In this document: piece after piece, positions 1 through 5,543 of the stretch
Position numbering within the stretch: position 1 is the stretch's first letter
Layout: each line of letters begins with the position of its first letter
From: Planctomycetaceae bacterium
GTDB lineage: Bacteria > Planctomycetota > Planctomycetia > Pirellulales > Thermoguttaceae
Direction of reading: 5' to 3'
Assembly (NCBI GenBank): GCA_003532715.1
Contig: DOEZ01000176.1
Span: 1 to 6,270, forward strand
DNA length: 6,270 bases
The notes under the pieces: model-generated
What the model was told of the DNA's origin: nothing
The model's input: the letters and a program-made list of their open reading frames with translations, nothing else
Database searches by the model: none
Translations under genes and position numbers: made by a program

Positions 1-128
1 ATGACCAGAAGCCACGCCATGGGCGACCCGCGCCGCCGATTGGTCACGACGACCAACATGACAATGCGAATGACCCATTCCAGGGCGTAGTACAGCAGGG
101 TCCAGTCATGCCAATCGTGCCAGTTCAT
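1..128 (-). CDS. cls: Probable cardiolipin synthase / phospholipase D-like protein, N-terminal fragment
   Basis: An ATG at 128-126 opens a frame with no stop to the window edge, giving 42 codons of the N-terminus only. The product begins MNWHDWHDW and continues into a hydrophobic helix around residues 12-28. That helix contains EWVIRIVMLVVVTNRRRG and is followed by SPMAWLLV. The pattern (membrane helix, basic VxxRR turn, then AWLLV opening a second helix) is what I know from the PLDc_N membrane segment at the front of bacterial cardiolipin synthases, which join phosphatidylglycerol molecules into cardiolipin at the inner membrane. The catalytic HKD motifs lie outside the window, so the call rests on the N-terminal membrane segment alone. 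The start lies 56 bases after the stop of the 185-1171 gene on the same strand, so co-transcription is possible. No clear Shine-Dalgarno site precedes the ATG. Another membrane protein with a similar start cannot be excluded. Confidence 0.5.
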   Translation of the reverse strand, partial: MNWHDWHDWTLLYYALEWVIRIVMLVVVTNRRRGSPMAWLLV

Positions 129-184
129 GCTTTTAAACCGATTTGAACATGCAAGGGTGACGAGCCACCGTTCGCGCCGCCACG

Positions 185-1171
185 TTATTGCCCGAAACCT
201 TGGGCCGTCCGGACCAATTCTTCGATATTCTCCAGGGGTGTCTCTGGCGGCAGGTCGCACCCGGTGGACATGAGGAAATTGTCATGGCCGCGCATGGCTT
301 CCATTAACTCCGACGTCGCGCGGCGAACGTCGCGAGGCTTGCCCTGGAGCATGACCGTGACCGGATCGACATTGCCGATAATCACCACGTCCTTCTTGAC
401 GCGCGGAGCGATGGCGGGCAGGTCGACGAGCGAATCGAGGCTCAGGCCATGCGTACCCGTGTCGCACATCTTCTCGATTAGATGGCTCGTGCTGCCGCAA
501 ACGTGCAGGATCGTCCGCGTGTCGAGGTGGCGGAACACGTTGCGGACGCTCTTGCCGGCGAACTCCCAGTACATCGACGGGCTAAGCATCATGGCGGTCG
601 GATCGAGAACGCAGATGAAGTCGGCGCCCGCTCGTTGGAGTTGCTTGGCGTATTCGATAACGACGTGCTCGCAGAAATTAACCGCCGCCTGGACCACCTC
701 GGGGATGTCGATCGCCGCCAGGGCGATATCGTTGGCGCCCATCATCAAACCGGCCAGCGTGAACGGCCCGCTGACGTAGACACCGATCGGCATGTCGAGA
801 AGCTTCTTCAGCAATCGAACCGTCTCGACAAAGACCCACACGCGGCCGTCGTACATCGGATCGACCACCTTGTACTGATCCAGATCCGCGACCGTCTTGA
901 CCGGGTGCATCTCGACCGTCGCCGATTCGTCGAGGGGGAATCGGACCGGCAGGCCCAACGCGCCCGCCTCGACCGAAAGGTCCATCATCGTGAACGCCGC
1001 GTCCGGACGAACCCGCTCCATCAACTTGTAGATCGACCGGGCTTGAAGCTCGGCGTTGAACATATTCTGTTTGATGGTCGAATCGGTGAGTTGAACGCCG
1101 GGAAACCCGGCAAGCGGGACAACGCGCGGGCGATCCACCTCGCGGAGCCAATCAATCAGACGTAGGGACAT
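185..1171 (-). CDS. Uroporphyrinogen decarboxylase-family protein, MtaA/CmuA-type (probable corrinoid/cobalamin methyltransferase)
   Basis: The product is a 328-residue TIM-barrel protein of the URO-D superfamily, complete at both ends. Numbered from the ATG at 1171, it shows LHVCG with His223 and Cys225, then TGCDLPPETPLENI near the C-terminus with Cys305. This H-x-C...C set is the zinc/thiolate-activating signature of methylcobamide:CoM methyltransferases such as MtaA and MtbA. The HemE N-terminal motif (RQAGRYLPEY-like) is absent, so heme synthesis is unlikely. Also visible are SGPFTLAGLMMG in mid-barrel and IIGNVDP before the last strand, both typical of the family. The frame stays open to a GTG at 1213, but the likely promoter places the transcript start at about 1214. 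The ATG at 1171, which begins MSLRLIDWLREVDRPRVVPL, is therefore preferred, although it has no Shine-Dalgarno site. The methyl donor is unknown, and no corrinoid-protein gene is visible nearby. Confidence 0.85.
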   Translation of the reverse strand: MSLRLIDWLREVDRPRVVPLAGFPGVQLTDSTIKQNMFNAELQARSIYKLMERVRPDAAFTMMDLSVEAGALGLPVRFPLDESATVEMHPVKTVADLDQYKVVDPMYDGRVWVFVETVRLLKKLLDMPIGVYVSGPFTLAGLMMGANDIALAAIDIPEVVQAAVNFCEHVVIEYAKQLQRAGADFICVLDPTAMMLSPSMYWEFAGKSVRNVFRHLDTRTILHVCGSTSHLIEKMCDTGTHGLSLDSLVDLPAIAPRVKKDVVIIGNVDPVTVMLQGKPRDVRRATSELMEAMRGHDNFLMSTGCDLPPETPLENIEELVRTAQGFGQ

Positions 1172-1220
1172 AATGCTGCGAATGGGGGAGAGTCTTGCAA
1201 CAAACCGAAACACTGTCGGT

Positions 1221-1229
1221 AGTATAGCA
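1221..1229 (-). promoter_or_regulatory. Extended -10 promoter for the 185-1171 gene
   Basis: Read on the minus strand, the bases are TGCTATACT. This is a TGn extension joined to a hexamer that matches TATAAT at five of six positions. No good -35 hexamer is visible 16-18 bases upstream, which is usual for extended -10 promoters. The predicted transcript start is near 1214, leaving a leader of about 43 bases before the ATG at 1171 and almost none before the GTG at 1213. The match is short and the call is based on sequence alone. Confidence 0.45.
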
Positions 1230-1486
1230 TTCCGAGGCTAGGCGGTGCAGTGGCCGCGTCCCGTCGGGGCCAAGTTGCCCGAACGGGTCGTCCCACTCGA
1301 AACGGCAAGGGTCGAGGTTCCCCTCCGAAGGCAAAACGGGTAGACTGGAGGGCGACGCAAGCGGTCGCGAGTTCCGCCTCGCCCGGAAGAGGATCGCCCG
1401 GCCGGTTGACGGCTTCGTGGACGTTCACGGCAGCCGAGGGCGGCTATGCTACATGCGGCCCAAAACACTCCAAACACGAGCCAGAC

Positions 1487-2080
1487 ATGATCCTCATCAT
1501 CGACAACTACGACTCGTTCACCTATAACCTGGTTCAACGACTGGGCGAGATCGACCCGGGACTGGACATCCAGGTCTTCCGCAACGACAAGATCACGGTC
1601 GACGAGATACTCCAACGGAACCCGGCGCGGGTGATCATCTCGCCCGGGCCCTGCACGCCGGACGAGGCGGGTGTTTCGCTCGAAGCGGCTCGACGGCTTG
1701 CCGGCGTGATGCCGGTCCTCGGAGTCTGCCTCGGTCATCAGTCGATGGCCCAGGCGTTCGGAGCGAAGATCGTTCGCGCCGAGCGACTGATGCACGGCAA
1801 GACCGACATGATCCACCACGACGGCGAGGCGTTGTTCGAGGGCCTGGCCAGCCCGTTGGAGGCGACCCGCTACCACAGTCTGATTATCCAGCCCGACACG
1901 TTGCCCGAGGAGTTCGTCGTCAGTGCCTGGAGCGAGTCGCCCGACGGCCGGCGCGAAATCATGGGCATTCGACATCGCCGTCATGCGGTGTTCGGATTGC
2001 AGTTTCACCCCGAGAGCTTCCTGACGGCCGACGGAACCAGCATACTGACAAACTTTCTCGCAACGCGAGAAGGAGCCTGA
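1487..2080 (+). CDS. pabA: Glutamine amidotransferase subunit of anthranilate / aminodeoxychorismate synthase (component II)
   Basis: This 197-residue class I glutamine amidotransferase has the family's usual length. It hydrolyses glutamine and passes ammonia to a chorismate-using partner (TrpE or PabB) for tryptophan or folate synthesis in the cytoplasm. The start MILIIDNYDSFTYNLV is the classic opening. The oxyanion segment ISPGPCTP spans residues 51-58, the nucleophile Cys81 lies in GVCLGHQ, MHGKTDMI follows at 102-109, and LQFHPES supplies His174 and Glu176 to complete the triad. The frame is open upstream to 1250, but that extension is arginine-rich and unlike any family member, so the ATG at 1487 is chosen. 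Only a weak purine run (ACGAG, 1476-1480) precedes it. No trpE or pabB lies beside it in the window, so TrpG and PabA roles cannot be separated. Such subunits are often shared between the two pathways. Confidence 0.93.
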   Translation: MILIIDNYDSFTYNLVQRLGEIDPGLDIQVFRNDKITVDEILQRNPARVIISPGPCTPDEAGVSLEAARRLAGVMPVLGVCLGHQSMAQAFGAKIVRAERLMHGKTDMIHHDGEALFEGLASPLEATRYHSLIIQPDTLPEEFVVSAWSESPDGRREIMGIRHRRHAVFGLQFHPESFLTADGTSILTNFLATREGA

Positions 2081-2162
2081 GACGGAATTCTCGTCCAGGA
2101 ATCCACCACCGACGACCCGAAGGCGCGCGGCGAATACACTTCCCTTCCATTCTCCGTCCCCC

Positions 2163-2215
2163 CTTCGTGCCCTTCGTCTACTTCGTGGTGAATACTTGTT
2201 TTTTTCCATGGTGAA
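2163..2215 (+). repeat. Degenerate tandem 9-base intergenic repeat (CTTCGTGNN units) with flanking direct repeat
   Basis: Three back-to-back 9-base units, CTTCGTGCC, CTTCGTCTA and CTTCGTGGT, occupy 2163-2189. They share CTTCGT and differ mainly in the last three bases. The last unit runs into TGGTGAA (2186-2192). After a spacer with seven Ts (2199-2205), TGGTGAA recurs at 2209-2215. On the other strand the units read as CACGAAG-type repeats, a sequence style I recall from non-coding DNA of planctomycetes and some other bacteria, where it yields spurious small proteins. It sits between pabA and lnt. No protein or terminator role is evident. Confidence 0.55.
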
Positions 2216-2240
2216 GGACAATGCAGTAGGCTGATTGGCA

Positions 2241-3908
2241 ATGCGAGACCGACTGCAAAAACTCTACGGATCCACGTTCGGCCCGGCCGCTTGCGGCGCG
2301 GTTCTCTATTGGGCCGCGTTGCCCCCCTTGAACCTCTGGCCCTTGGCATGGATCGCGCCGGCCTGGTGGATCCTGCTCGCTCGGCGGCAGGAACTCTCCG
2401 GGCGGCGTCCCTACCTGGTGCTTTGGGCGGTCGGGCTCTGCTTCTGGCTCGCCGCCTACCACTTCGTGCGGCTTCCCCACCCGGCCACGAGCTTCGGCTG
2501 GATCGCGCTGGCCGCCTATCTGGGCTGTTACTTACCGCTGTTTGTCGCCTTGACGCGCGTGGCGGTGCATCGCGCCGGGGTGCCCCTGATCGCGGCCGCT
2601 CCAGTCATTTGGACCGGATTAGAGCTGGCTCGCGCGCACCTGATCACGGGCATAACCATGGGCGCACTGGGCCACACCCAGTACCGCTGGATCGACCTGA
2701 TTCAGGTGAGCGACCTGGGCGGCGCCTACGCGGTGTGCTTCGTGATGGTGTTCGCGGCGGCGTGTTTGGCGAGGATGCTACCCTGCGACGACAGACCGAG
2801 CGAGTGGTGGCCCTTGCTGCCCGCCGCGGCCGTCCTGGCAATCGCCTTGGTCTACGGTCACTTTCGGATGGCGGCGGCCGCAGCCCCCTCGCCGACGATC
2901 CGCGTGGCCTTGATCCAGGGTTCCATCGACGCCGAATTCAAGTCCGATCCGGAAAAGGCAACCCTGACGCAACAGCATTACGAGGAACTCACCCGCCGGG
3001 CTGTCCAGCGTTGGAACGACTTGGACCTGATCGTCTGGCCCGAGACGATGGTTCGCTTTCCGCTGTTCGACGGCGACTCGTCCAACGCGCGCCCCCCGAC
3101 ATGGTGGAAAGAATCGCCCGAGGAGTTTCGCGAGAGGCTTCCCCGGGTCATCGAGGAGAGCCGGGGCTACATTGCCGACCTCGCCCTGCAAATGGACGTG
3201 CCGATGCTGCTGGGCGTCGAGACAGTCTTCCACGGTGAAAACGGTGACAAGTATTTCAATTCGGCCGTCCTGGCGTCGCCCGACGGCAAGCTCTCCGAGC
3301 GGTATGACAAGATGCACCGGGTTCTGTTTGGCGAATACGTGCCGCTGACGAACTGGTTTCCGGCCATTCAGGGCTGGACCCCGCTGCCGGTCAGTCTGAC
3401 GGCCGGCACGCGCGCCGTGGCCGTCGACATCCGAGGCGTTCGACTCGGGCCGAGCATCTGCTTCGAGACCGTCTTGCCTCACGTGATCCGTCGCCAAATC
3501 GTCTCGCTTCGCGCGGAGGGCCGCGAGCCCGACGTCCTGGTCAATCTGACAAACGACGGGTGGTTTCGAGGGTCGAGCGAGCTAGACATGCATCTTGTCT
3601 GCGGCGTCTTTCGGGCCGTCGAAAGCCGAAAACCCATGTTGATCGCCGCTAACACGGGCTTCTCGGCATGGATCGACGCCGACGGACGAATCGTCGAGCA
3701 AGGCCCGCGGCGCGACACGGCGATCATCCTGGCGACCGTCGGACCCGATCGACGCGGCAGCGTCTACCTCGACCATGGGGACGTCTTCGCCGGGGTATGC
3801 CTGCTCGCCTGTGCCGGGTTCGGCGGATGGGGCCTCTGGACGCGGCGGCGGACTTCGGCGGCGCGGCCGAAACACCGAGCCGGTACCGGGTCACAAACCG
3901 GGTTATAA
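2241..3908 (+). CDS. lnt: Apolipoprotein N-acyltransferase
   Basis: Lnt is an inner-membrane enzyme that moves an acyl chain from a phospholipid to the N-terminal cysteine of apolipoproteins, the last step of lipoprotein maturation. The product is 555 residues, slightly longer than the E. coli enzyme. About six hydrophobic helices fill residues 10-208. A nitrilase-fold CN-hydrolase domain spans about 218-500, and a last helix lies near 514-534. The triad is intact: Glu268 in VWPETMV, Lys357 in YDKMHRVLFGEYVPL and Cys407 in GPSICFET. NLTNDGWF and ANTGFSAWIDADG are further family landmarks. The ATG at 2241 is preferred. An in-frame TTG two codons earlier (2235) is possible, and only a weak TAGG at 2227-2230 precedes either. 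The gene follows pabA by 160 bases in the same direction, and that spacer carries a tandem repeat, so shared transcription is uncertain. Its stop codon overlaps a TATAAT string. Confidence 0.95.
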   Translation: MRDRLQKLYGSTFGPAACGAVLYWAALPPLNLWPLAWIAPAWWILLARRQELSGRRPYLVLWAVGLCFWLAAYHFVRLPHPATSFGWIALAAYLGCYLPLFVALTRVAVHRAGVPLIAAAPVIWTGLELARAHLITGITMGALGHTQYRWIDLIQVSDLGGAYAVCFVMVFAAACLARMLPCDDRPSEWWPLLPAAAVLAIALVYGHFRMAAAAAPSPTIRVALIQGSIDAEFKSDPEKATLTQQHYEELTRRAVQRWNDLDLIVWPETMVRFPLFDGDSSNARPPTWWKESPEEFRERLPRVIEESRGYIADLALQMDVPMLLGVETVFHGENGDKYFNSAVLASPDGKLSERYDKMHRVLFGEYVPLTNWFPAIQGWTPLPVSLTAGTRAVAVDIRGVRLGPSICFETVLPHVIRRQIVSLRAEGREPDVLVNLTNDGWFRGSSELDMHLVCGVFRAVESRKPMLIAANTGFSAWIDADGRIVEQGPRRDTAIILATVGPDRRGSVYLDHGDVFAGVCLLACAGFGGWGLWTRRRTSAARPKHRAGTGSQTGL

Positions 3909-4116
3909 TGATCGTATTCAAAGTAGGGTTTGGCCCGGCCACGCCTCTTGTTGTCTCTCGCCACGCCGATTCGCCGCGGTGCCCATCGCGTTAAGTACAA
4001 CCATAGCAACGACTAACAAGACGGTGTCGCTCCGAGGCATCATGGCCCGAGGCCGATCCATACCGACTTTTCGCTTCGAGGCGGGTCGAAAGCGTTGGGG
4101 GAACCTGGTATTCTGA
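3909..4116. other. Gene-free spacer after lnt, with one hairpin at 4072-4094
   Basis: No frame here on either strand looks like a real gene. The longest candidates are arginine-rich, overlap lnt, or have no recognisable motif. The one clear structure is an inverted repeat, CGCTTCGA (4072-4079) with TCGAAAGCG (4086-4094). It gives eight base pairs, one bulged A and a six-base loop. It is followed by TTGGGGG and not by a run of Ts, so it is a poor intrinsic terminator on the plus strand, although its place between lnt and the next promoter would suit a transcript end. On the minus strand it is followed by AAAAGTCGG, which also does not fit a terminator. Confidence 0.4.
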
Positions 4117-4146
4117 TTGACATGTGAAATTGGGCGAAGTTATACT
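4117..4146 (+). promoter_or_regulatory. Strong sigma70-type promoter driving the 4302-5415 gene pair
   Basis: A perfect TTGACA (-35) at 4117-4122 is followed after 18 bases by TATACT (-10, five of six matches) at 4141-4146. This is the best promoter in the window. The predicted transcript start is near 4153, which leaves a leader of about 150 bases before the ATG at 4302. The pair 4302-5162 and 5170-5415 is the obvious target. Whether transcription continues into mreB is open. Confidence 0.7.
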
Positions 4147-4152
4147 GATGGG

Positions 4153-4301
4153 ACAGTCTCGGCTGGATGTAAGTCGGTGAGGGCGATGGTTTTGGGCCAT
4201 CCCGCCGAGACGAGGCTCTCGCGAGTCGAAAGGACGCGATCCGGAGGCAGGCCGGAATCGTTCTAGTCCCCCTGTCGAGTGGATATTGGAGAGGCATCCT
4301 C
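4153..4301 (+). promoter_or_regulatory. Structured 5' leader with two hairpins upstream of the coiled-coil gene
   Basis: Downstream of the promoter the leader can fold into two stems. Stem 1 pairs GTCTCGGC (4156-4163) perfectly with GCCGAGAC (4204-4211). After a T/C mismatch it continues by pairing GGATG (4165-4169) with CATCC (4198-4202), giving 13 base pairs around a 28-base loop. A competing inner stem is GATGG (4185-4189) with CCATC (4197-4201). Stem 2 pairs CGATCCGG (4237-4244) with CCGGAATCG (4252-4260), with one bulged A and a seven-base loop. Neither stem is followed by a T run, so these are not intrinsic terminators. A cis-acting control element or a small RNA would both fit. I do not recognise it as a known riboswitch class. 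Confidence 0.45.
4288..4294 (+). promoter_or_regulatory. Ribosome binding site for the 4302 gene, possibly in a small hairpin
   Basis: GGAGAGG lies seven bases before the ATG at 4302. It is the only good Shine-Dalgarno site that precedes a gene start in this window, and it fixes that start. Its GAGG (4291-4294) can pair with CCTC (4298-4301) across a three-base loop. Its GAGAG (4289-4293) is also complementary to CTCTC at 4216-4220 in the leader. Masking of the site is therefore possible, but the pairings are short. Confidence 0.6.
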
Positions 4302-5162
4302 ATGAACTTTGTCGGCAAGATTCTCACCGTGTTGATTTGCGTCTTATGCGTCGTCTTCGCGACGATGGCCGTCATGGTCTACGCGACGCACACCAATTGG
4401 CGCCAGGTCGTGATGGGCGACCCGGGCGGCTTTCCCAAGGGTTTGAATCAGCAGCTCGAGGAGTTGAAGGTCGAGAAGGCAAACGTCGAGGCCCAGTTGC
4501 TCGCCGCAAGCACTTCCCTGAAGGAAGAGCAAGTCATGCGTCGTGACCGGCTCACGCAGTTGGAGACGACGATCGACGAGCTTCGACTTCTTCGATCCCA
4601 GTACGAAACCCAGATTCAGAATCTGAAGACCAGCGAGGGACAGGCGGTCGTCACGATGAAATCGACCCAGGAAACGCTCGCCAAATTGCGAGACGAGGTC
4701 GAGACGCTCCGACGCGACATCCGCGAGGCCCAGCAGGACCGCGACGAGAATTTTGCCGAGTCGGTTCGCCTGGCCGATTTGCTCCAACAGGCGGACGTCA
4801 AGGCGAAGCGTTTGGAGGGAGAGAAGATTGCGTTGGGCGTCGACGTGACGCGGCAACGCGACCTGCTTCGCGTGCATGACGTCAACCCCGACCAAGACCC
4901 CGCCGGAATGCTTCCTCGCGTGAACGGCTTGGTGATGGCGGTTGCGGGCAGCGGCGTGGTCGAAGTTTCCATCGGCGAGGACGACGGCCTCAAGAAGGGC
5001 CATCAACTCCAAGTGTATCGCACCGGCGGCGGCGAAAACCGCTATCTCGGCCGGTTGGAAGTCATGGAAACGGCCGCCGACCGGGCCGTTTGCCGCGTCA
5101 TGCCTAAATTCCGCACCGGCGCGATTCAAGTCGGCGACCGCGTGACCTCGAAATTCGATTGA
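4302..5162 (+). CDS. Membrane-anchored coiled-coil protein with C-terminal beta domain (MreC-like layout, function unknown)
   Basis: I do not recognise a named family, but the 286-residue layout is clear. Residues 5-28 form one hydrophobic helix (VGKILTVLICVLCVVFATMA), which reads as a signal anchor or an uncleaved TM segment. A charged coiled coil rich in Leu, Glu, Arg and Gln runs from about 48 to 190, for example QLEELKVEKANVEAQL and LAKLRDEVETLRRDI. After a DVNPDQDPAG linker, residues 205-286 look all-beta, with VNGLVMAV, VVEVSIGEDDGLKKGHQLQVYR and GAIQVGDRV. That pattern resembles the 'G..V.V.iG..dGv..G..l.V' motif of FlgT-C-like and MreC-type beta domains. Such an order (TM, coiled coil, beta barrel) is the MreC plan, and mreB lies about 380 bases downstream. 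A periplasmic scaffold partner of MreB is an inference only. The start is fixed by GGAGAGG, and transcription is probably from the 4117 promoter. Confidence 0.85.
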   Translation: MNFVGKILTVLICVLCVVFATMAVMVYATHTNWRQVVMGDPGGFPKGLNQQLEELKVEKANVEAQLLAASTSLKEEQVMRRDRLTQLETTIDELRLLRSQYETQIQNLKTSEGQAVVTMKSTQETLAKLRDEVETLRRDIREAQQDRDENFAESVRLADLLQQADVKAKRLEGEKIALGVDVTRQRDLLRVHDVNPDQDPAGMLPRVNGLVMAVAGSGVVEVSIGEDDGLKKGHQLQVYRTGGGENRYLGRLEVMETAADRAVCRVMPKFRTGAIQVGDRVTSKFD

Positions 5163-5169
5163 TAATCCC

Positions 5170-5415
5170 ATGAGCAAACCGATTGGACCCACGCGTCCCC
5201 CGAGGGTGGACATCTATACGGCCATGTTGGTGATCGCGCTCGTGGCGATCATCCTGGCGACCATTTTTGCGTACCTCGAAACGGCCGATTACGGCGACAA
5301 CAAGTTCCAGGGCGCGCCGAGTGTCGTGCAGACTCCCTCGCTGCAGCCCCCGAGCCGGCTTCTGGTTCGGACGGCTCCGTTCGCGCCGGAAATCACACGC
5401 AATCGGTTGGTCTGA
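5170..5415 (+). CDS. Small single-TM protein of unknown function
   Basis: This is an 81-residue protein. A short proline-rich, basic head (SKPIGPTRPPRVD, residues 2-14) precedes one strong TM helix at about 15-36 (IYTAMLVIALVAIILATIFAYL). A polar tail follows, rich in Pro and Ser around residues 49-63. The positive-inside rule suggests the head is cytoplasmic and the tail periplasmic. I recognise no enzyme motif. It begins only seven bases after the stop of the coiled-coil gene and has no Shine-Dalgarno site, so translational coupling in one transcript is likely. The hydrophobic helix and the tight spacing argue that it is a real gene and not a chance frame. It may be a partner of the preceding membrane protein, but nothing in the sequence proves this. 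Confidence 0.75.
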   Translation: MSKPIGPTRPPRVDIYTAMLVIALVAIILATIFAYLETADYGDNKFQGAPSVVQTPSLQPPSRLLVRTAPFAPEITRNRLV

Positions 5416-5543
5416 TCGACGCCGCGCCGCGATCGGTCATTTCTCGACGGAAGGAGAAGGCCGCGGCGCACCGGTCTTCGGCGGCTCGGCCGGGCCGTTG
5501 AATGTTTGCGGCAACCATGACCCCTTTTTTTCGGTTGGCACGG

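Noticed and set aside
482..1165. A 227-codon plus-strand frame inside the URO-D-family gene.
   Set aside because: The minus strand has conserved catalytic motifs throughout. The plus-strand product is an Arg- and Asp-rich antisense translation.
1424..1450. Possible pabA promoter: TTCACG (1424-1429) and TATGCT (1445-1450).
   Set aside because: Each hexamer matches only four of six bases and the spacer is 15, so it is too weak to list as a feature.
1250..1486. Upstream in-frame extension of the amidotransferase gene to 1250.
   Set aside because: The added 79 residues are low-complexity and Arg-rich, and family members start at the MILIIDNYDSF segment.
2066..2093. CGAGAA/TTCTCG inverted repeat around the pabA stop, a possible terminator.
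   Set aside because: It is a six-base stem with a 16-base loop, mostly inside or at the end of the coding sequence, and no T run follows.
2208..2234. Eight-codon frame (ATG at 2208, TGA at 2232-2234) ending just before lnt, a possible leader peptide.
   Set aside because: It has no ribosome site or regulatory codon run, and its first part is the flank of the 9-base repeat element.
3904..3909. Perfect TATAAT overlapping the lnt stop codon, a possible -10 box.
   Set aside because: No -35-like hexamer lies 16-18 bases upstream (the sequence there is CGGTAC/GGTACC) and there is no TGn extension. No convincing gene starts soon after it.
3908..3994. 28-codon frame starting at the ATG that overlaps the lnt stop (TAATG).
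   Set aside because: It has no ribosome binding site of its own and no recognisable motif. Its composition looks like read-through of GC-rich non-coding DNA.
4181..4204. GGGCGATGGTTTTGG...GCC, which recalls the opening of fluoride riboswitches.
   Set aside because: Only the first few bases fit. The following stem and the conserved 3' segment of that class are not found, and the segment lies in the loop of a larger stem.
4344..5213. A 289-codon open frame on the minus strand opposite the coiled-coil gene.
   Set aside because: It is a shadow frame caused by codon bias in high-GC DNA. The plus-strand product has a TM helix, a coiled coil and a good ribosome site, while the minus-strand product has no coherent fold signals.
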